Under the pieces are notes generated by a model that did not search any database, had not been told where the DNA came from, and saw only the letters and a list, made by a program, of their open reading frames with translations. From an uncultured Paraprevotella sp. (GTDB taxonomy: Bacteria > Bacteroidota > Bacteroidia > Bacteroidales > Bacteroidaceae), in contig CAAFWT010000094.1 of NCBI GenBank assembly GCA_900766785.1, positions 1 to 5,666 of the forward strand: a DNA stretch of 5,666 nt, given 5' to 3'. Positions 1 through 5,666 of the stretch are shown in pieces (position 1 is the stretch's first letter; each line of letters opens with the position of its first letter). A program made the position numbers and the translations under genes.

Positions 1-3
1 CTG

Positions 4-76
4 TCGGGGTGACCCGACTCGAACGGGCGACCACCTGGTCCCAAACCAGGTGCGCTACCAACTGCGCTACACCCCG
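4..76 (-). tRNA. tRNA-Pro (anticodon UGG)
   Basis: Read on the minus strand, this 73-base stretch folds as a complete cloverleaf. The acceptor stem is CGGGGTG/CACCCCG, the D stem is GCGC/GCGC with loop AGTTGGTA, and the anticodon stem is CCTGG/CCAGG around loop TTTGGGA. That loop puts TGG at positions 34-36, which decodes proline CCN codons, mainly CCA and CCG. The T arm is GCCCG-TTCGAGT-CGGGT and has one G-T wobble. The discriminator base is A. The bases after it are CAG rather than CCA, so the 3' CCA is not encoded and must be added after transcription. The gene is transcribed away from serC. Confidence 0.97.
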
Positions 77-108
77 TGCTTCTTAGGAATGTTTTCCGAA
101 AAGCCCTG

Positions 109-140
109 CAAAAGTATGCCAAATAGTTGGTATGACCAAG
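109..140 (-). promoter_or_regulatory. Candidate Bacteroidetes-type promoter for tRNA-Pro
   Basis: The minus strand reads TACTTTTG (109-116), an exact match to the Bacteroidetes -7 consensus TAnnTTTG. CTTG (137-140) lies 20 bases upstream and matches three of four bases of the -33 element TTTG. Transcription would start near 102-104, giving a leader of about 26 bases before the tRNA 5' end at 76. The match to the consensus is visible; promoter activity is inferred. Confidence 0.55.
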
Positions 141-199
141 AGATACGGCAAGTTTTTTAGATATATTGGCGTGCATATCCTATTTTCTTTACTTTTCTG

Positions 200-230
200 T
201 ATGAAGTATGTTCTAAAAAGCGTAAATTTG
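200..230 (+). promoter_or_regulatory. Candidate Bacteroidetes-type promoter for serC
   Basis: TAAATTTG at 223-230 fits the -7 consensus TAnnTTTG exactly. TATG at 200-203, 19 bases upstream, matches three of four bases of the -33 box TTTG. A start near 237 would give a serC leader of about 95 bases. The leader contains a weak 5-bp hairpin (AGGCA 270-274 with TGCCT 282-286). No known riboswitch was recognised in it. Functional assignment is inferred from consensus match, spacing and position. Confidence 0.5.
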
Positions 231-332
231 CAATCTATCAATGGGCGTAAAGACAGTCAATGGATGCTCAGGCATTAGGATTGCCTATATAAATCAGGAT
301 ATGGATATAAGATAAACAACAAAGAGAATGAC

Positions 333-1400
333 ATGAAAAAGTACAATTTCAATGCGGGACCAAGTATCTTGCCTCGCGAAGTGATTGAGGCTACAGCCTC
401 TGCATGTCTGGATTTCGAAGGTTCTGGTCTCAGTCTGATGGAGATAAGTCACCGTGCCAAGAATTTTCAGCCGGTCGTGGACGAAACCGTAGCTTTGTTC
501 AAGGAGCTGCTTCAGATTCCCGAGGGCTACTCGGTATTGTTTCTTGGCGGAGGCGCCAGCTTGGAGTTCTGCATGGTGCCTTATAACCTGCTGGAGAAGA
601 AGGCTGCCTATCTGAATACTGGTGTGTGGGCAACGAAGGCCGAGAAGGAAGCTCGCCTCTTTGGAGAAGTGGTGGAGGTGGCATCCAGCAAGGATAAGAA
701 CTTCACGTATATTCCTAAGGATTTCACCATCCCTGCAGATGCCGATTATCTGCATATCACCACCAACAATACTATTTACGGAACTGAGCTGCGCGAGGAT
801 CTGGATTCTCCCATCCCTGTGGTTGCCGATATGTCCAGCGATATCTTCTCACGTCCACTGGATGTTAGCAAGTATGGTCTCATCTATGGTGGTGCTCAGA
901 AGAACCTGAGTATGGCAGGTGTGACCTTCGTGATTGTCAAGGAAGACTTGCTGGGCAAGGTGAGCCGTCCCATCCCCACCATGCTGGATTATCGCACGCA
1001 TGTGAAGAAGGGTAGCATGTTCAACACTCCTCCCGTGGTGCCCATCTATTGCGCCTTGCAGAACCTGAAGTGGATAAAGTCACAGGGTGGTGTGGAGGCT
1101 ATGGAGAAGCGTGCCATCCAGCGTGCTGAGATAGTCTATGGTGAGATAGACCGCAACAAGCTCTTTGTGGGTACAGCCCAGGAGGACAGCCGCTCCAGGA
1201 TGAACATCACCTTCGTACTTAAGCCCGAATATCAGGACTTGCAGGACGAGTTCCTGTCCTTTGCCACCGAGCGCGGCATGGTGGGCGTAAAGGGACACCG
1301 TGATGTGGGTGGATTCCGTGCCAGCTGCTATAATGCCATGAGCATCGAGGGATGCCAGGCTCTGGTGGCATGCATGAAGGATTTCGAGGCTAAACATTAA
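333..1400 (+). CDS. serC: Phosphoserine aminotransferase SerC
   Basis: The product (355 residues, full length for the family) is a PLP-dependent class V, fold-type I aminotransferase of the cytosol. It converts 3-phosphohydroxypyruvate plus glutamate to O-phosphoserine plus 2-oxoglutarate, the second step of serine synthesis. The N-terminal FNAGPS (6-11) and ILP mark the family. GGGAS (72-76) is the phosphate-binding turn. TNNTIYGTE (144-152) and VADMSSD (164-170) line the PLP site. GGAQKN (186-191) carries the likely Schiff-base lysine, K190. HRDVGGFRASCYNAM (322-336) is the C-terminal substrate-binding signature. The ATG at 333 is preceded by purine-rich AAAGAGA and places the family N-terminus exactly. 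A two-codon ORF (ATG ACA TGA, 328-336) overlaps this start in another frame. SerC can also act on the pyridoxine precursor 4-phosphohydroxythreonine. serA follows 112 bases downstream. Confidence 0.98.
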   Translation: MKKYNFNAGPSILPREVIEATASACLDFEGSGLSLMEISHRAKNFQPVVDETVALFKELLQIPEGYSVLFLGGGASLEFCMVPYNLLEKKAAYLNTGVWATKAEKEARLFGEVVEVASSKDKNFTYIPKDFTIPADADYLHITTNNTIYGTELREDLDSPIPVVADMSSDIFSRPLDVSKYGLIYGGAQKNLSMAGVTFVIVKEDLLGKVSRPIPTMLDYRTHVKKGSMFNTPPVVPIYCALQNLKWIKSQGGVEAMEKRAIQRAEIVYGEIDRNKLFVGTAQEDSRSRMNITFVLKPEYQDLQDEFLSFATERGMVGVKGHRDVGGFRASCYNAMSIEGCQALVACMKDFEAKH

Positions 1401-1421
1401 TTCTTATCTCTCAGCAACTAA

Positions 1422-1473
1422 GTCCTGGCGACTGTCTCTGTAAGAGTAATCTATCACGGACTGTCGCCAGAAC
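1422..1473 (+). terminator. Hairpin between serC and serA (terminator or attenuator candidate)
   Basis: CTGGCGAC (1425-1432) pairs perfectly with GTCGCCAG (1463-1470). The outer GT/AC bases also pair past one mismatch, and the inner GTCT/GGAC pairs past a T-T mismatch, leaving a loop of about 20 bases. The sequence after it, AACATTTTCC, has only a short T run, followed by a very AT-rich stretch (1481-1503). It could partly terminate the serC transcript, set the serC to serA ratio, or protect a 3' end from nucleases. No consensus promoter box (TAnnTTTG) was found between the hairpin and serA, which argues against complete termination here. Confidence 0.45.
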
Positions 1474-1512
1474 ATTTTCCTATACATTATATATTATATA
1501 TATCTCTCTACG

Positions 1513-2433
1513 ATGAAAGTTCTTGTAGCAACAGAAAAACCGTTCAGCCAGGTTGCTGTAGACGGGATAAAGGAAGTTATCACCAATGCCGGAGGCCAGG
1601 TGTCTCTCCTGGAGAAATATACAGAGAAAGCTCAGCTACTGGATGCTGTGGCCGATGCTGATGCTCTGATTGTACGTTCGGACAAGGTGGACCATGAGGT
1701 GCTTGATGCAGCCAAGAATCTGAAGATAGTGGTTCGCGCAGGTGCCGGATATGATAATATCGACCTGGATTCGGCCACAGCCCATCATGTGGTGGCTATG
1801 AACACGCCCGGACAGAATGCCAACAGTGTGGCCGAACTGGTGTTTGGTCTGCTTGTGTTTGCCGTTCGCAACTTCTATAACGGCACCAGCGGTACGGAGT
1901 TGAAAGGTAAGAAGCTGGGTATCCTTGCCTTTGGCAACGTGGGCAGAAACGTGGCACGCATAGCCAAGGGATTCGATATGGAGGTATATGCCTATGATGC
2001 CTTCTGTCCGAAGGAAGCCATTGAGGCAGCTGGTGTGAAAGCTGTCGGCTCACAGGACGAACTCTTCGAGGTGTGTGATATCGTTTCTCTGCACATTCCT
2101 GCTACTGCCGAAACACGCCAGAGCATCAATTATGACTTGGTGAAGAAACTCAAGAAGGGAGGAATACTGGTCAATACAGCTCGCAAGGAGGTGATAGACG
2201 AGGAGGGACTGATAACCCTGCTGAAGGAGCGCACAGACCTGAAGTATGTGACAGATATCAAGCCCGATGCCGATGAGGTCTTTGCTGCCGAGTTCCCCAA
2301 TCGCTATTTTACCACTCCCAAGAAGATGGGAGCGCAGACTGCCGAGGCCAATGTCAATGCAGGAATAGCTGCAGCACGACAGATAGTGGCGTATATCCAG
2401 GATGGAGTAACCAAATTCCAGGTAAACAAATAA
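1513..2433 (+). CDS. serA: D-3-phosphoglycerate dehydrogenase SerA, short ACT-less type
   Basis: This D-isomer 2-hydroxyacid dehydrogenase oxidises 3-phosphoglycerate to 3-phosphohydroxypyruvate with NAD, the committed step of serine synthesis. The substrate-binding domain has VRSDKVD (54-60) and VVRAGAGYDNID (73-84), followed by NTPGQNANSVAE (97-108). The nucleotide-binding motif is GILAFGNVGR (136-145). NTARKEVIDEEGL (221-233) carries the catalytic arginine, R224. At 306 residues it ends right after the NAD/substrate domains, so it lacks the C-terminal ACT domain that gives serine feedback in the E. coli enzyme. Where most relatives have TPHIGA with the catalytic His, this protein has TPKKMGA (268-274), so Lys270 replaces it. 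The usual DVF-x-x-EP motif is replaced by DIKPDADEV (248-256). The stop codon overlaps the next start by one base. The substrate is assigned mainly from family and from serC next door. Confidence 0.95.
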   Translation: MKVLVATEKPFSQVAVDGIKEVITNAGGQVSLLEKYTEKAQLLDAVADADALIVRSDKVDHEVLDAAKNLKIVVRAGAGYDNIDLDSATAHHVVAMNTPGQNANSVAELVFGLLVFAVRNFYNGTSGTELKGKKLGILAFGNVGRNVARIAKGFDMEVYAYDAFCPKEAIEAAGVKAVGSQDELFEVCDIVSLHIPATAETRQSINYDLVKKLKKGGILVNTARKEVIDEEGLITLLKERTDLKYVTDIKPDADEVFAAEFPNRYFTTPKKMGAQTAEANVNAGIAAARQIVAYIQDGVTKFQVNK

Positions 2434-3680
2434 TGGCAAGAGTAAAACCCTTCAAAGGACTGCGTCCACCGCGTGAACTGGTGGAGCAGGTGGAAAGCAG
2501 GCCATACGACGTGCTTGACTCTGATGAAGCACGCGCAGAAGCTGGCAACAACGAGAAGTCGCTCTACCATATCATCAAGCCCGAGATAGACTTCCCCGTA
2601 GGCACCAGCGAGTATGATGCTCGTGTGTATGAGCGTGCAGCAGAGAACTTTGCCAAGTTTCAGCGTGAAGGCTGGCTGGTGCAGGATGCTGACGACCATT
2701 ATTACGTCTATGCCCAGACCATGAACGGACATACTCAGTATGGCATAGTGGTGGGAGCAGCCGTGGATGACTATCTGAACGGTGTGATTCTCAAGCATGA
2801 GCTTACGCGCAGGGACAAGGAAGAGGACCGCATGAAGCATGTGCGTGTGTGTGATGCCAACATCGAACCCGTCTTCCTGGCTTATCCCGATGATGATGTG
2901 CTGGATGCCGTCGTGGCACGTTACACCCTCCAGGAGCCTGAGTATGACTTCGTCGCACCTGTGGATGGTTTCCGTCATCAGTTCTGGATTATAGATAAGG
3001 AAGAGGACATAACAGCCGTCACCGAACGGTTTGCCCTCATGCCTCATCTCTATATTGCCGATGGCCATCATCGTACTGCAGCCGCTGCTCTGGTAGGTGC
3101 AGAGAAGGCTAAAGCCAATCCTGCACATACTGGTACTGAGGAATATAACTATCTCATGGCTGTCTGCTTCCCCGCAAGCCAACTGACCATACTGGACTAC
3201 AACAGGGTGGTGAAGGACCTCAACGGCCATTCTCCCGCGGAGTTTCTGACTCTTCTGGAGAAGGACTTTGTGGTTTCCCCTCAGGGAACGGAGCCTTACC
3301 GTCCTGCCCGCCTCCATGAATTCAGTCTCTATCTGAAGGGAGAGTGGTACAGCCTGATGCTCAAACCAGGTCTGGTGGATGAGACTGATCCCATAGAGAG
3401 TCTGGATGTAAGTATCAGCAGCAAGCGTATTCTGGATGAAATTCTCGGCATCAAGGATTTGCGTTCCGACAAGCGAATCGACTTCGTGGGTGGTCTGAGA
3501 GGTCTGAGTGAACTGAAGCGCAGAGTGGACAGTGGCGAGATGCAGATGGCCCTTGCCCTCTATCCCGTGAGCATGCAGCAGATTATCCGCATTGCCGACA
3601 GCGGCAACATCATGCCTCCTAAGGCTACGTGGTTTGAACCCAAGCTGCGTAGCGGCCTCGTGGTACATAAACTCTCTTAG
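2433..3680 (+). CDS. DUF1015 family protein (COG4198), putative serine-pathway partner
   Basis: The product (415 residues, normal for the family) is a soluble protein with no signal peptide or membrane segment. Family marks in order are VKPFKGLRP near the N-terminus (4-12), RPYDV (23-27), the conserved HELTRRDKEEDR (122-133), IADGHHRTAAA (208-218) and the C-terminal signature MPPKATWFEPKLRSG (394-408). The DGHHR core resembles the nucleotide-binding motif of the ParB/sulfiredoxin fold, a group that includes free-serine kinases (archaeal SerK, staphylococcal SbnI); that link is my inference. Its ATG shares one base with the serA stop (TAATG), so translation is probably coupled and expression follows serA. 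A role in making, using or sensing serine or phosphoserine is plausible, but no function is shown by the sequence. The ATG at 2433 gives the family's usual N-terminus. Confidence 0.93.
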   Translation: MARVKPFKGLRPPRELVEQVESRPYDVLDSDEARAEAGNNEKSLYHIIKPEIDFPVGTSEYDARVYERAAENFAKFQREGWLVQDADDHYYVYAQTMNGHTQYGIVVGAAVDDYLNGVILKHELTRRDKEEDRMKHVRVCDANIEPVFLAYPDDDVLDAVVARYTLQEPEYDFVAPVDGFRHQFWIIDKEEDITAVTERFALMPHLYIADGHHRTAAAALVGAEKAKANPAHTGTEEYNYLMAVCFPASQLTILDYNRVVKDLNGHSPAEFLTLLEKDFVVSPQGTEPYRPARLHEFSLYLKGEWYSLMLKPGLVDETDPIESLDVSISSKRILDEILGIKDLRSDKRIDFVGGLRGLSELKRRVDSGEMQMALALYPVSMQQIIRIADSGNIMPPKATWFEPKLRSGLVVHKLS

Positions 3681-3693
3681 CCGCCCCATCTGA

Positions 3694-4293
3694 ATGGAAG
3701 ACGAATATAAGACTATTACAGGCACAAGCCAAGGGACTTACTCCGAACTGAGGAGCAAGTTTCTTGGCTTTGCTCATCATGTGACCACAGCCGAAGAGGC
3801 CCTCTCCATAGTGGCTGATTACCAGAAGAAGTATTATGATGCCCGTCATGTGTGCTGGGCCTATATGCTTGGTGCCGAACGTGAAGTATTTCGCAGCAAC
3901 GACAATGGTGAACCAAGCGGGACTGCAGGTAAGCCTATCCTTGGTCAGATCAATAGCAGAGAACTCACGGATGTCATCGTGCTGGTGGTTCGCTATTTCG
4001 GAGGCGTGAAACTGGGTACGAGTGGACTCATAGAGGCATATAGGACCACCGCTTCAGAAACTCTGGATGCTGCTCAGGTGGAATGCCGTACCGTGGATGG
4101 TACATGCAGCGTGGACTTCGACTATGCCGACATGAATGTGGTGATGAAAGTGGCTCGACTGATGGATGCCAATATCAAGGAGCAGACTTGCGACATGCAA
4201 TGCCACATGACGTTCTCTATCAGAATGAGCAAACTGGAGGAATTGGAGAAGCGGCTTGATTGTGCACTCAGGCATATTCCTTACCAGCAGTAG
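3694..4293 (+). CDS. yigZ: YigZ/IMPACT family protein
   Basis: The product (199 residues) is a cytosolic protein of the UPF0029/IMPACT family and matches the usual bacterial length of about 200-205. The N-terminal IMPACT domain shows SKFLGFA (21-27), ARHVCWAY (50-57), the hallmark NDNGEPSGTAGKPIL (69-83) and RYFGGVKLGTSGL (100-112). The remainder, about 135-195, fits the small C-terminal DUF1949-type domain with a ferredoxin-like fold. Bacterial members have no firmly established reaction; eukaryotic IMPACT inhibits the Gcn2 kinase in amino-acid starvation signalling, but the bacterial form lacks the RWD domain used for that. It starts 13 bases after the DUF1015 gene and is probably the last gene of the same transcript. 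The ribosome binding site is weak, as is common in Bacteroidetes. A second in-frame TAG follows the stop at 4306. Confidence 0.94.
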   Translation: MEDEYKTITGTSQGTYSELRSKFLGFAHHVTTAEEALSIVADYQKKYYDARHVCWAYMLGAEREVFRSNDNGEPSGTAGKPILGQINSRELTDVIVLVVRYFGGVKLGTSGLIEAYRTTASETLDAAQVECRTVDGTCSVDFDYADMNVVMKVARLMDANIKEQTCDMQCHMTFSIRMSKLEELEKRLDCALRHIPYQQ

Positions 4294-4311
4294 GGCAGAC
4301 TACAGTAGGGC
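4288..4311. repeat. Short direct repeat CAGTAGGGC across the yigZ stop
   Basis: CAGTAGGGC occurs at 4288-4296 and again at 4303-4311, with a period of 15 bases. Because the period is a multiple of three, the second copy places another TAG (4306-4308) in frame after the yigZ stop. It fills nearly all of the 18-base gap between yigZ and the convergent acetyltransferase gene. It may be a small tandem duplication or chance. Confidence 0.5.
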
Positions 4312-4893
4312 TCACTCTTCCATATCTATGTGCTGGCCCAGCATCTTCTCCATCCAGATGATGTCAAACCATCGGCCGAACTTATATCCTATCTTATGAA
4401 AATGTGCACACTTCTCATATCCCATACGCTCATGAAAACGAGGACTCTGATGCGTGAGATATCTGTTGGGCTCCTGAGTCCACGCTATGCAGGCCGTGAG
4501 GTTCAGGAATCCCCTTGCACGTAATTCTTCCTCCAGGGCCACGTAAAGCTTCCTGCCTATTCCGGCTCCGTGCAGGCCCTTCTCCACATATATGGATACT
4601 TCCACGCTGCGGTCATAGGCAGCCCTTCCGTAATAACAGGAAGCATAAGAGTAGCCCCTTATCATTCCCTCCTCATCTACCGCCACGAGATAAGGATATC
4701 GCATGAGTGTGTGAGCAATCCTATTCTGGAACTCCTCCTCCGATGGCACTTCGTATTCAAAGGTGATGGCAGTCTCGCGTACGTAAGGCGCATATATCTC
4801 CCTGATCTGACCTGCATCTGCAGGAGTCGCATGACGTATGCTTACACTCGGGTGCTTGTCTTCTCCTCTCTTCTCTGAATGATCTGCTCCCAT
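4312..4893 (-). CDS. GNAT N-acetyltransferase, phosphinothricin acetyltransferase-like
   Basis: The product (193 residues) is a single-domain, cytosolic GCN5-related acetyltransferase that would transfer acetyl from acetyl-CoA to an amine. It begins with a charged 16-residue tail before SIRHATPADAGQI (18-30). TAITFEYEVPSEEEF (41-55), GYSYASCYYGRAAYDR (80-95) and VEVSIYVEKG (97-106) follow the PAT-type pattern. GLHGAGIGRKL (106-116) is the acetyl-CoA pyrophosphate loop. FHERMGY (153-159) and GYKFGRWFDIIWMEK (169-183) are typical of the PAT/YncA branch. Family members act on phosphinothricin, methionine sulfone or other small amines, so the substrate here cannot be named and herbicide resistance should not be assumed. 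The ATG at 4893 is the only standard start before the domain. It is convergent with yigZ (18-base gap), and the upstream spt terminator suggests separate transcription. Confidence 0.92.
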   Translation of the reverse strand: MGADHSEKRGEDKHPSVSIRHATPADAGQIREIYAPYVRETAITFEYEVPSEEEFQNRIAHTLMRYPYLVAVDEEGMIRGYSYASCYYGRAAYDRSVEVSIYVEKGLHGAGIGRKLYVALEEELRARGFLNLTACIAWTQEPNRYLTHQSPRFHERMGYEKCAHFHKIGYKFGRWFDIIWMEKMLGQHIDMEE

Positions 4894-4928
4894 AATCTGA
4901 CGAATATATCTGCGTATTGCTTGAAATG

Positions 4929-4961
4929 AAGAGGGCTGAGTCAGACTGACCCAGCCCCTTT
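4929..4961 (-). terminator. Terminator hairpin downstream of the spt-like gene
   Basis: GGGCTG-A-GTCAG (4933-4944) pairs with CTGAC-C-CAGCCC (4946-4957), an 11-bp stem with a single A-C mismatch and near-perfect symmetry about 4945. A G-T pair and two A-T pairs extend the outer end. On the minus strand the stem is followed by TCTTCATTTC, a modest U-rich tail. It lies about 50 bases past the stop of the gene at 5008 and would end that transcript before the acetyltransferase gene. The U tail is weak, so the termination mechanism is inferred. Confidence 0.6.
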
Positions 4962-5007
4962 GGTAATGCTATGATAAAAGGTTTGGTGAATATCTCTGTG
5001 ATGTGTC

Positions 5008-5666
5008 TTACAGAATACCCAGTTCGTGGAATACTTTCTTGAGCTTCACCACCGACTTGTCCACCTGCTCATGCGTATGTGTAGCCATCAGGGCATATCT
5101 GACCAGAGTGTCGGAGGGAGCACATGCAGGAGGTATCACGGGATTGATGAACACACCCTCCTCGAAGGCACGCGCCACCACGATGAATGTCTTCTGAAGG
5201 TCACGAACGTAGAGAGGTATGATGGGACTCTCTGTCTCGCCTATCTCGAATCCTTCCTCGCGGAACCGCTTCAGAGCATAATTGGTGACATCCCACAGAG
5301 CTTCTATGCGCTCGGGTTCAGTCTTGATGATGTGCAGGGCCTCACGTGCGGCAGCTGTTGCTGCAGGCGTACAGCTGGCACTGAAGATGTATGTGCGTGC
5401 TGTATGACGCAAAGAGTCGATGATGGTCTGATTGGCGGCAATGAATCCACCTATCGATGCCAATGACTTGGAGAAGGTGCCCATGATGAGATCCACCTCA
5501 TCAGTAAGGCCGAAATGGTCACATACACCACGTCCCTGCTTGCCAAACACCCCCAGTCCGTGAGCCTCGTCCACCATGATGGTAGCATTATACTTGTGCT
5601 TCAGTCGTACTATCTCGGGCAGGTTGCAAAGGTCGCCTTCCATGGAGAATACGCCATCCACAACTA
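5008..5666 (-). CDS. spt: Serine palmitoyltransferase-like alpha-oxoamine synthase (C-terminal part, 5' end beyond window)
   Basis: About 219 C-terminal residues are present. The reading frame is open to the right edge, and GTG at 5659-5661 is an internal Val in the conserved VVDGVFSMEGD, not a start. The fold-type I PLP family marks are DEAHGLGVFG (5542-5571) and GTFSKSLASIGGF, whose lysine (codon 5467-5469) should form the PLP Schiff base. TFSKS and NPVIPPACAPSDTLVRY resemble serine palmitoyltransferases more than Kbl (GTLGKALGG) or BioF (GTFGKGFG). The reaction would be L-serine plus a long-chain acyl-CoA to 3-ketosphinganine, the first step of the sphingolipid synthesis known in Bacteroidetes. 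No C-terminal membrane anchor is present, as in soluble bacterial enzymes. A hairpin terminator follows the stop. The family is certain; the SPT assignment is likely, with 8-amino-7-oxononanoate synthase the main alternative. Confidence 0.85.
   Translation of the reverse strand, partial: VVDGVFSMEGDLCNLPEIVRLKHKYNATIMVDEAHGLGVFGKQGRGVCDHFGLTDEVDLIMGTFSKSLASIGGFIAANQTIIDSLRHTARTYIFSASCTPAATAAAREALHIIKTEPERIEALWDVTNYALKRFREEGFEIGETESPIIPLYVRDLQKTFIVVARAFEEGVFINPVIPPACAPSDTLVRYALMATHTHEQVDKSVVKLKKVFHELGIL

Noticed and set aside
241..315. 24-codon upstream ORF as an annotated gene
   Set aside because: No clear ribosome binding site, no recognisable product and little serine content; kept only as a low-interest finding.
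294..755. Minus-strand 153-codon frame overlapping the serC start and leader
   Set aside because: Antisense to serC with no recognisable motif, and it would read through the predicted serC promoter-proximal region; judged a shadow frame.
2304..3725. Very long open frame (about 473 codons) on the minus strand opposite the DUF1015 gene
   Set aside because: It is fully antisense to a clear family protein, and its translation shows no recognisable domain. Its openness is explained by the rarity of TTA, CTA and TCA codons in the real gene's frame.
4312..4893. Calling the GNAT gene a phosphinothricin resistance gene
   Set aside because: The PAT-like branch is broad and mostly of unknown substrate; sequence motifs support the family only.
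4901..4908. TATATTCG on the minus strand as a -7 box for the acetyltransferase gene
   Set aside because: It has one mismatch to TAnnTTTG, no -33 partner at the right distance, and would leave almost no leader before the ATG at 4893.
5659..5661. GTG as the start of the right-edge minus-strand gene
   Set aside because: The frame stays open to the window edge and this codon falls inside the conserved VVDGVFSMEGD segment, so the gene is simply cut off by the window.

Overview
The window looks like a chromosomal housekeeping segment from a member of the Bacteroidales (Bacteroides/Prevotella-like). Three things suggest this: the short ACT-less phosphoglycerate dehydrogenase with a Lys in place of the catalytic His, the gene order serC-serA-DUF1015, and promoter-like boxes of the Bacteroidetes type (TAnnTTTG) rather than TATAAT, with weak Shine-Dalgarno sequences. 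The genus cannot be fixed from the sequence alone. No mobile element, CRISPR array or phage gene was seen.

Layout: (1) A tRNA-Pro(UGG) gene lies on the minus strand at 4-76 and has a Bacteroidetes-type promoter at about 109-140. (2) A divergent intergenic region (77-332) also holds a good plus-strand promoter candidate at 200-230 and a roughly 95-base serC leader. (3) A plus-strand cluster follows: serC (phosphoserine aminotransferase), a 112-base gap with a strong hairpin, serA (3-phosphoglycerate dehydrogenase), a DUF1015 gene overlapping the serA stop by one base, and a YigZ/IMPACT-family gene 13 bases further on. (4) Two minus-strand genes converge on it: a phosphinothricin-acetyltransferase-like GNAT enzyme (18 bases from the yigZ stop) and, separated by a terminator hairpin, the C-terminal part of a serine palmitoyltransferase-like enzyme that runs off the right edge.

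Functionally, serA and serC carry out the first two steps of phosphorylated serine biosynthesis (3-phosphoglycerate to 3-phosphohydroxypyruvate to O-phosphoserine). The phosphoserine phosphatase step is not encoded here. The translationally linked DUF1015 protein carries an ADGHHR motif like that of ParB/sulfiredoxin-fold proteins, a fold that includes free-serine kinases, so it is the best candidate for an under-described function tied to serine or phosphoserine. The serine palmitoyltransferase-like gene would consume serine for sphingolipid synthesis, so a serine source and a serine sink sit within 4 kb of each other.
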